From positions 992,001 to 1,056,000 of the forward strand of contig JAUPFL010000002.1 of NCBI GenBank assembly GCA_030562215.1: a stretch of 64,000 nt of DNA. The letters run 5' to 3'. Numbering within the stretch: the stretch's first letter is position 1; each line of letters opens with the position of its first letter. Below are positions 57,883-64,000 of this stretch, piece by piece. Source of the DNA: Peribacillus frigoritolerans (GTDB lineage Bacteria > Bacillota > Bacilli > Bacillales > DSM-1321). Under the pieces are notes generated by a model. That model was not told where the DNA came from. It searched no databases and worked only from the letters and a program-made list of their open reading frames with translations. Position numbers and translations under genes: made by a program.

Positions 57883-59386
57883 TGAACATAGAACGAGTCC
57901 TCAAAGAAAAATTCGGATTTGATGAATTCCGTCCTGGTCAAAAGGAAGTGGTTGAATCATTGATGACCGGCCGTCATACCTTAGCGATGCTCCCGACCGG
58001 ATCAGGTAAATCATTATGTTATCAGCTGCCGGCTTATCTTTTAAATAAGACTGTCCTAATTGTCTCCCCGTTATTATCTTTAATGCAGGATCAAGCAGAT
58101 CAGCTGAAGATGAGTGGCGAAAAAAGTGTATTGACCCTCAACTCTTTTTTGACGCTTAATCAAAAAAGGAAAGCTTTCGATAGGTTACATAGTTATCGTT
58201 TCATCTTTTTATCTCCTGAAATGCTGAGCATCGATGATGTGATAAAATCCTTGAAATCCATAGAAATAGGTTTGTTCGTCATAGACGAAGCACACTGCAT
58301 TTCACAATGGGGGTACGATTTCCGTCCGGATTATTTGAATTTAGGGGAAGTGAGGCGTGAACTGAACAATCCGTTGACTCTTGCCCTGACAGCAACTGCA
58401 ACCGATGAGGTCCGGAGGGACATCGTTGTCAAACTCAACATTGGACAGGTCAAGGAAATGGTCTCATCCGTAGATCGTGAAAATATTGCCATTATTGTCG
58501 AGCGAATGTTCAGCTACGATGAGAAGCTAGCCCGTGTGCTGGAGCTTGTCAGGAAATTTACCGGAAGCGGAATCATTTATTTTTCCTCTAAAAAAGTGGC
58601 GGAATCGGTCGCTGGTTTTTTACAGGATAACGGGATTGATAGTGTCAATTATTATCACGGCGGAATGGAACAGGAACAAAGGATGCTCATTCAGCAGCAA
58701 TTCATTTCCGGCCAGTTGAAAATTATATGCGCAACAAGTGCTTTTGGAATGGGTGTGAATAAATCGGATGTCAGATATGTTATCCATTTTCATATCCCGT
58801 CCACGATGGAAGCATATCTGCAGGAGATAGGCAGGGCGGGACGAGATCGGAAACAAAGTGTGGCTGTCTTATTATATAGCGAAGGGGATGAAGGGCTTCC
58901 CCTGCATTTGATGGAGCAACAGTTGCCTACGGATTCGCAAATCGATGGTGTATGTTCTTTCCTTAATGCTACACAAAAGAATCTTGCGAATTTTACCCTT
59001 TCAGAAAAAGAACAGCTGTCGCAATCCTTTTCGTTGAACGAAATCCAGCTCCGTTTTTTACCCAGTTCATAACTGGCAATAATCAGAATCAAGTGGCAGG
59101 GATGAAAGAGTATTGTCAAAAGAGGAAATCCAGGAATCAAGAAAAGCTGCATAAATTCCTTCATTGGATATATGCACAGGAATGTCGCCGTTTAGGGATA
59201 CTGGACTACTTTGGAGAAAAGCATCGGGAAGTGAACCCCATCTGCTGTGATATCTGTGGGATGGATGCCGAAAAAATGGCTGTTGTATGGCCGGAAGTCA
59301 AGGTGGATCCGGTCAATTCCTTTTCCAATTGGAAAAAGGAATTGGCTTATATCTTATTAAAGAAGGAAAATGGCAATGAAAAATAA
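57879..59386 (+). CDS. recQ: RecQ-family ATP-dependent DNA helicase (RecS-like), frameshifted
   Basis: About 502 aa restored. Walker A MLPTGSGKSLCYQ, Walker B VIDEAHCISQWGYDFRPDY (RecQ DEAH with aromatic loop), LALTATATDEV, ATSAFGMGVNKSDVRYVIHF and the arginine-finger EIGRAGRDR. The C-terminal zinc-binding part has CRRLGILDYFGE and CCDICGMD. One T is missing near 59058 (LRFFTQFITGNNQ). No HRDC domain, as in short Bacillus RecS/YpbC. Overlaps ypbB by four bases. Confidence 0.93.
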
Positions 59387-60116
59387 GCAAGCTGAATTAA
59401 TTAAACAACTTACGGATAAACAGTTGCTATATAATTTGTTTCTTACACAAATTATTCTCTTAACGTTAGCCATCTTTTTAGGTATTATTTTATTTAAAGA
59501 CCGTTCTGCTTTTTTCGACTTATTTATCTTTGATGACCTGAATATTTTGCTGATTGGAATTCCCGCTGGAGTCATTGTCGTGTTATTTGACATATTGCTT
59601 ATGAAAGTGACACCATCTTCCTATCAGGATGATGGCGGTATTAACGAACGCATTTTCAGTAATTTGTCTTTCCCGATGATTTTTATCGTAGCTTTAGTGG
59701 TAGCGGTAAGTGAAGAAGTATTATTCCGTGGAGTGTTGCAAACACATTTTGGTTTGCTTCTTACGAGCCTCATTTTTGCAGCCGTTCATTATCGTTACCT
59801 TTTTAATTGGTTTTTATTTTTAAATGTTTTGGTTTTGAGCTTCTTTATCGGTTTTTTATTTGAAATGACTAATAATATCATCGTGACGATAACGGCCCAC
59901 TTTTTGATTGACTTTATCCTTGGCATTATAATCAGGAACAAAAAGCAAAGAGGGTTTAGCAAGAAAGGGGTGACTTGTATGAGCCGGGTGCAAAAGAATG
60001 AAAAAGAAAATGATCAGGCTGGTGAACTACGTTCGCGAATTGAACGTCAGAAGGCTAAGTCATCATTGCCGAAGCGGAGCAAAGTCCACCAGAATAAAAA
60101 GAAAAAAGTAAAGTGA
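59376..60116 (+). CDS. CPBP intramembrane protease (YpbD-like), fused in frame to the ypbE start
   Basis: The first ~200 residues are an Abi/CAAX-type membrane protease: helices near LFLTQIILLTLAIFLGIILF and LLIGIPAGVIVVLFDILL, motif VSEEVLFRGVLQ (EExxxR), FAAVHYRY and the final TITAHFLIDFILG (His). After KKGV the frame continues as YpbE (MSRVQKNEK...), which includes the YpbE Shine-Dalgarno aaaggggtga. A lost base near 59965-59972 has probably removed the YpbD stop, so the real YpbD likely ends near 59972. ATG 59376 is spaced best from aagaagg. Confidence 0.85.
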   Translation: MKNKQAELIKQLTDKQLLYNLFLTQIILLTLAIFLGIILFKDRSAFFDLFIFDDLNILLIGIPAGVIVVLFDILLMKVTPSSYQDDGGINERIFSNLSFPMIFIVALVVAVSEEVLFRGVLQTHFGLLLTSLIFAAVHYRYLFNWFLFLNVLVLSFFIGFLFEMTNNIIVTITAHFLIDFILGIIIRNKKQRGFSKKGVTCMSRVQKNEKENDQAGELRSRIERQKAKSSLPKRSKVHQNKKKKVK

Positions 60117-60772
60117 AGATTAAACTTCCAATGATACAATTATTAGCGTTATTTTTTATTTTGCTCCCAATTGGATTTTACAGCCTTTATACATATCTTC
60201 AGGATAGGCCTTTACCTGTTAATGAAAGTGACCAAGTAGTCTTAAAAGAGGAAGATAAAGAATCGATTCCCACTACAGCAACGGCAGAGGGTTTAAAGGA
60301 AAAAGAGTCGGCAAAGGCTGAAGCGGAGAAGGAAAAAGAAGAAGCTGAAGAAAAGGCCAAAGCGCAACAAGAAGCCGAGGAAAAGGCCAAAGCGCAGCAA
60401 GAAGCCGAGGAAAAAGCCAAAGCACAGCAAGAAGCTGAGGAAAAGGCCAAGGCGCAGCAAGAAGCTGAGGAAAAGGCCAAAGCGCAGCAAGAAGCTGAGG
60501 AAAAAGCCAAAGCACAGCAAATAGCTGACGAAAAAGCAAAGAAGGCAGCAGCAGAAAAGAAAAAGGCTGCCGAAAATGTTCAAGCCGCGAAACCGGATAA
60601 AGAGGGATACAAAGTTGTCTTACATACTGTTCAAGGTGAAGAAACACTATTTCGCATTTCGATGAATTACTACAAATCACAGGAAGGGATTGCTCTGATC
60701 AAGGAGTGGAATGGGCTGAATGGCAATGAAATCTCCAAAGGTCAGGTATTGAAAATTCCGATCAAGAAATAA
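59979..60772 (+). CDS. YpbE-like membrane LysM protein with 10-aa repeats, frameshifted
   Basis: About 264 aa restored. A basic cytosolic start (MSRVQKNEKENDQ...KKKKVK), then one base missing near 60112, a membrane helix (MIQLLALFFILLPIGFYSLY), and a long outside stalk with six copies of the decapeptide AEEKAKAQQE. The C-terminal LysM domain is VVLHTVQGEETLFRISMNYY...GLNGNEISKGQVLKIPI. It should bind peptidoglycan from the membrane, the stalk acting as a rigid spacer. ATG 59979 has aaaggggtga upstream. Confidence 0.85.
60341..60520 (+). repeat. Six tandem 30-bp coding repeats in ypbE
   Basis: Six near-identical 30-base units (gaagctgaggaaaaggccaa and the following gcgcagcaa-type end), encoding EAEEKAKAQQ. 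Differences are mostly silent third positions. Such arrays can change copy number by slippage and can collapse in assemblies. Confidence 0.95.
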
Positions 60773-60778
60773 CGATGG

Positions 60779-60809
60779 CACTCTGTCTTTATAGGCAGGG
60801 TGTTTTTAA
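60779..60809 (+). terminator. Terminator after ypbE
   Basis: Stem cactctgtc / ggcagggtg with G-U pairs, then ttttt. Confidence 0.65.
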
Positions 60810-60914
60810 AATTGTTTGACTTGGTTAAGTATGAAGGCAAACGTGACAGGTACATTATCATTTTTTCCTCTACTCTTTCATATCATGATTTGTAAGAGCA
60901 GAGGAGGAAATGCG

Positions 60915-61372
60915 ATGGAATCGACAATCATTTTATTGGATGAGAAAACGGATCAAGCAACAAAACAAATGCTGCAAAATGTCGTGGATCGGAAGAGAAA
61001 ATTCGAGGCACTTAAAAAGAAGCACCTTCAAAGCTTATGGGCAACCATGATTGTTGCTGCCCTTTTTATGATTTATCTTTATTTTTATATCGTTGTACCC
61101 TATTCCTATTCCTTTTTCAGTATGTTTAGTGTTTTCGTCGACCATTTTAGCCATTTCCTTTATTTGGCGGCGGCGATTGGTCTATATGGATATATGGTTT
61201 TAATTAAAAAAAGCTAGATAAAGCTGAAAAGGAGTTTCAACTGCTACGCTGTGAAATCATCAATAAAAGTAAGCAATTGTGGGAAAAAGAGGAAGAATGG
61301 AAAAATCGCCATAAGGTTTTTGAAATGATGAAGAAGAATTATGATATTAACTTATATCATGAAAATAAATGA
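60915..61372 (+). CDS. YpbF-like DUF2663 membrane protein, frameshifted
   Basis: About 152 aa restored. MESTIILLDEKTDQATKQML, a basic heptad helix (VDRKRKFEALKKKHLQSL), two membrane helices (WATMIVAALFMIYLYFYIVV; FLYLAAAIGLYGYMVLI), then, after one missing A near 61213, a charged helical tail (KAEKEFQLLRCEIINKSKQLW to YHENK at 61372). Fits DUF2663/YpbF, function unknown. ATG 60915 follows gaggagg. Confidence 0.82.
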
Positions 61373-61466
61373 TGAATGCGTTAAATCATATTTAATTGCG
61401 GGTAATATCGTTTTATGGTTATATGAAAGTACGTTTGGATAAGGATGGAAAGAAGGTTTAACTAAG

Positions 61467-62281
61467 ATGTTATGGTTATCTGGATTATTTTTAATCATCA
61501 TTCTGCTGTCATTTGCCACGATCTTTTACATGTGGCGTACGGCTATGCAAGTTAGGGTGATTTCCCAAGACCTATATTTCAAAGACTTCCCTGAAGGCTT
61601 TGGCGATGTGCGGATTTTTTTTATATCCGATATTCATCGGCGGATCGTTGCGGATAAATTGATCGAGGAAACACGTGACAAGGCAGATTTGGTGATTATC
61701 GGCGGTGACATTAGGGAAAGCGGGGTCCCCTTAGAACGTGTGGAAAAAATATATTGAAACTAAAAGAACTAGGTCCCCTTTATTTTGTTTGGGGTAATAA
61801 TGATTATGAAGGAGACTTCCATGAACTGGATGCAACTCTTTTGAAACATGGTGTGAAGATCCTTGATAATACAGCTGTTTCTTTTGAGTCTCAAAATGGC
61901 AGCCAAATCGCTCTTCTGGGCATTGATGATATATCGGAAGAACGTGATAGGCTTGACCTTGCCCTGTCGGATTGCGGGAATGAGGATTTCCGGATTTTGG
62001 TGAGCCATAATCCTTTGGTCAAGAAACAGTTGACTCCGGAACACCATATTAGTCTTGTCCTGTCAGGTCACACCCATGGCGGGCAGATTCGCATATTCGG
62101 ATTCGGGCCCTATCAGATCGGAAGCATTAAAAAAGAGGAGGACTGTATATATATGACGAGTAATGGCTATGGGACAAGCGCAGTGCCTTTAAGGCTTGAA
62201 GCTAAGCCGGAAACGCACCTCTTCACCCTGAAAAGGGGTACAGAGACTGAAATAGGCGAAGCTGTGGAAAAAACCTATTAA
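61467..62281 (+). CDS. Metallophosphoesterase YpbG, frameshifted
   Basis: About 271 aa restored. N-terminal membrane anchor (LWLSGLFLIIILLSFATIFYMW) and a calcineurin-like domain: FFISDIHRR (DxH), VIIGGDIRE (GD), FVWGNNDYEGD (GN), ILVSHNP (SH) and SGHTHGGQIRIFG. One A is missing near 61751 (RVEKNILKLKELG). Hydrolyses a phosphoester near the membrane; substrate unknown. Similar to B. subtilis YpbG at the same locus. Confidence 0.9.
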
Positions 62282-62378
62282 GCTGCTTTTTATCGAGAAT
62301 ACCGCTATTTTAAGACCTTGAAAAATCCACCATAATTTCATCAAATGATCGTACAGTTATTGGAGGCCTTGTAAAACC

Positions 62379-63271
62379 ATGCAAGAAGGTAAATATAATA
62401 TAAAGGCAGTTTCAAAACTGCTGGACATTCAGTCGGGAACCCTTAGGGCATGGGAAAGGCGCTATAAATTCATCGAACCTGTCAGGAATGAATCGGGGCA
62501 CCGGCTGTATACTGAAAAACATCTGCAAATCCTTAAGTGGCTCATTAATAAAACAAAGCAAGGTTTTACTATAAGCCAAGCCGTTTCACTTCTCGAAAGT
62601 ACTGGCGCTCTGAGCCTGGAGTTCCAGAAACGAACCGTAAGGATGAGCAAGCGATTAAGTTATCGGATGAATTAATCGAAGCTCTATTGAATTTCAATGA
62701 AAATAAAGCCCATATGCTGATAGGTCAAGCATTCAGTATGTATACAATCGAACAAACCATAGTGGATGTACTCGGTTCAATATTGGTTCGGATTGGGGAT
62801 AAGTGGGAAAGGGGAGAAATTACTTCCGCTCATGAACACTTTGCGTCGAACATAATAAAATCCAGGATCAGTTCAGTTATGCATACAATTCCGACTAATG
62901 GTTTTCTTCCGAAAGCCCTTACCGTTTGTGCTCCCGGTGAAAAACATGAATTTGGACTATTAATCTTTACCATTTTTTTAAAGCGGAAAGGGTATGAAAC
63001 CATTTATTTAGGAGAATCCATTGCTGATAAGGACCTTTTCACCGTTTTAAACATCATAAAGCCCTCTTACCTATTCATGTCATGTTCACTGACAGAGAAT
63101 CTTGCTGAAACATTTAAGCTGGTTGAAGCGTTAACAAAGGATTTCCCGGATTTGAAGGTGGGTCTTGGCGGTGCGGCCCTCAGCCTTATTTCTGAAGAAG
63201 ACCGAACTGCCTTCAGCGGAGTCTTAATGGGGGACACGCAAATGAAATGGGAGGAGTGGCTGAAAGGTTAG
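62379..63271 (+). CDS. MerR regulator with B12-binding domain (CarH/LitR-like), frameshifted
   Basis: About 297 aa restored. MerR HTH (YNIKAVSKLLDIQSGTLRAWERRYKFIEPVRNESGHRLYTEKHL, ~5-50), then a helical bundle with W-x9-EH (KWERGEITSAHEHFAS), then a Rossmann B12-binding domain with E-x-H-x2-G (GEKHEFGLLI), LGESIADKD and LGGAALS. The W-x9-EH and E-x-H-x2-G pair marks the adenosylcobalamin-based CarH/LitR light sensors. One base is missing near 62610-62625 (about PETNRKDEQAIK). Target genes unknown. ATG 62379. Confidence 0.87.
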
Positions 63272-63361
63272 CTGCGGCCCTCTTAGGAGAAATAATGGAT
63301 ATGCACCCTGCGACCAAGGCTTCATATGATGTATGAAGATGGTAACCAGGGGGCATTTTTT

Positions 63362-63937
63362 ATGAAGCTGGAACGATTAACTAATAATAAAATCAAGATT
63401 TTTTTGACCCTTGATGATTTAATTGATAGAGGCATAACGAAAGAAGATATTTTAGGGAATTCCTTGAAGGTCCACAAGCTATTTCAGGATATGGTCGAAG
63501 AAGCGTGCGAAGAACTCAGCTTTAAAATGAGTGGCTCCATTGCAATCGAAATTTTCTCCTTGCCTGCGCAAGGGTTGATAATCATTGTGACAAAGGAAGA
63601 AGAGGAATTATTGGCAGACGAAGAGGAATTCTTGGATTTACAGGTGAAGATTGATGACTTTCCCCATATTCTGTATGTTTTCGATGACTTTGAAGATATC
63701 GTCCAATTATCTCATAGATTATCTTTTCAAGGTTTGCTTAAAAGTACCCTTTATCATTTTGAGGGTAGATACTATTTACTTATCGAAAATGTAAAAGACA
63801 CGACTTATGACACGGTCATATCTTTAGCGGCTGAGTATGGCCATGCATCTACATTGACACTCAGCCGCATCAATGAATATGGAACATGTATAATCGAAAA
63901 TGAAGCGATACATGTTTTGCTCACACATTTTAGCTGA
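63362..63937 (+). CDS. mecB: MecA-family adaptor protein (MecB/YpbH-like)
   Basis: 191 aa. N-terminal substrate-recognition half MKLERLTNNKIKIFLTLDDLIDRGITKEDIL; an acidic linker (EEEELLADEEEFLD); a C-terminal ClpC-binding half (FDDFEDIVQLSHRL...YYLLIENV...SEYGHASTL-type). Delivers proteins to ClpCP. It is placed after recQ-ypbDEFG as B. subtilis ypbH is, so I call it MecB rather than MecA. ATG 63362 has aggggg 8 nt upstream. Intact. Confidence 0.88.
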   Translation: MKLERLTNNKIKIFLTLDDLIDRGITKEDILGNSLKVHKLFQDMVEEACEELSFKMSGSIAIEIFSLPAQGLIIIVTKEEEELLADEEEFLDLQVKIDDFPHILYVFDDFEDIVQLSHRLSFQGLLKSTLYHFEGRYYLLIENVKDTTYDTVISLAAEYGHASTLTLSRINEYGTCIIENEAIHVLLTHFS

Positions 63938-63956
63938 TGTAAAACAAATGAGTCCA

Positions 63957-63999
63957 GGCAGCCACATTATGGTAAAAAATGTGGTTTGCCTTTTTTGTC
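63957..63999 (+). terminator. Terminator after mecB
   Basis: Stem ggcagccacatt / aatgtggtttgcc followed by ttttttg. Confidence 0.8.
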
Positions 64000-64000
64000 T

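Noticed and set aside
60199..60510. Long antisense open frames opposite ypbE
   Set aside because: They only mirror the low-complexity repeat; no ribosome site or family.
60341..60520. Regular 30-bp repeats resembling a CRISPR array
   Set aside because: The units are directly adjacent with no spacers and encode a repeated decapeptide in frame within ypbE.

Overview
The window is a piece of a low-GC Firmicute chromosome from an endospore former in the Bacillaceae. The evidence is gene content (spoIIM, spoIIAA-AB-sigF, spoVA genes, dacF, dacB, spmA/spmB, racA), Bacillus-type Shine-Dalgarno sequences, and an order that largely follows the Bacillus subtilis yqj-yqk-spoIIA-spoVA-lysA-scp-spm-res-sigX-serA-fer-recQ-ypb segment. 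A Peribacillus/Priestia-like species is plausible, but I cannot fix genus from the sequence.

Layout. 0.2-8.6 kb: racA, a VOC protein, proC behind a T-box, the yqjP/yqjQ-like pair, a lipoprotein, an NlpC/P60 hydrolase, an SOS-type Y-family polymerase (uvrX) with a YolD-like partner, and a HesB-like protein. 8.7-16.6 kb: yqkD, yqkE, convergent ohrR and ohrA separated by an IS1182-type element and a GC-rich dispersed repeat, an aldo/keto reductase, nudF with an endonuclease Q-like gene, and an acetyltransferase. 16.7-25.9 kb: spoIIM, fur, yqzK, xerD, the nucleoside-catabolism genes deoB-pupG-pdp, then dacF and the spoIIA operon. 26-32.4 kb: a purine permease, a reduced spoVA operon (A, B, Ea, F only) and lysA. 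32.4-38.6 kb: ypuA, ribT, a DUF309 gene, a YjcZ-type peptide, scpA-scpB, an unknown gene, ypuI and a superoxide dismutase. 39-41.4 kb: a PerR-type ahpC and an AhpF-like reductase with its domains in reversed order. 41.5-53.3 kb: dacB-spmA-spmB, rluB, resABCDE, sigX-rsiX. 53.3-64 kb: serA, an FMN riboswitch with ribU, fer, ypbB-recQ-ypbD-ypbE-ypbF-ypbG, a B12-binding MerR regulator and mecB.

Themes. Sporulation and germination genes dominate the middle. Oxidative-stress genes (ohrR/ohrA, sodF, ahpC, AhpF-like, fur) and DNA/nucleotide-damage genes (uvrX, nudF, endoQ-like, recQ) recur. The res block makes and controls cytochrome c maturation and respiration. Regulatory signals that can be read directly include a T-box, an FMN riboswitch, and probable LexA, PerR, PurR, cre, sigma-H and sigma-X sites.

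Quality warning. From about 8.8 kb onward roughly 35 genes carry apparent frameshifts, mostly one base missing (a few one base extra), often in short homopolymer runs. They hit housekeeping genes (scpA, scpB, lysA, serA, deoB, resABC), so I read them as sequencing or assembly errors. I annotate the full restored gene spans and give approximate shift points.
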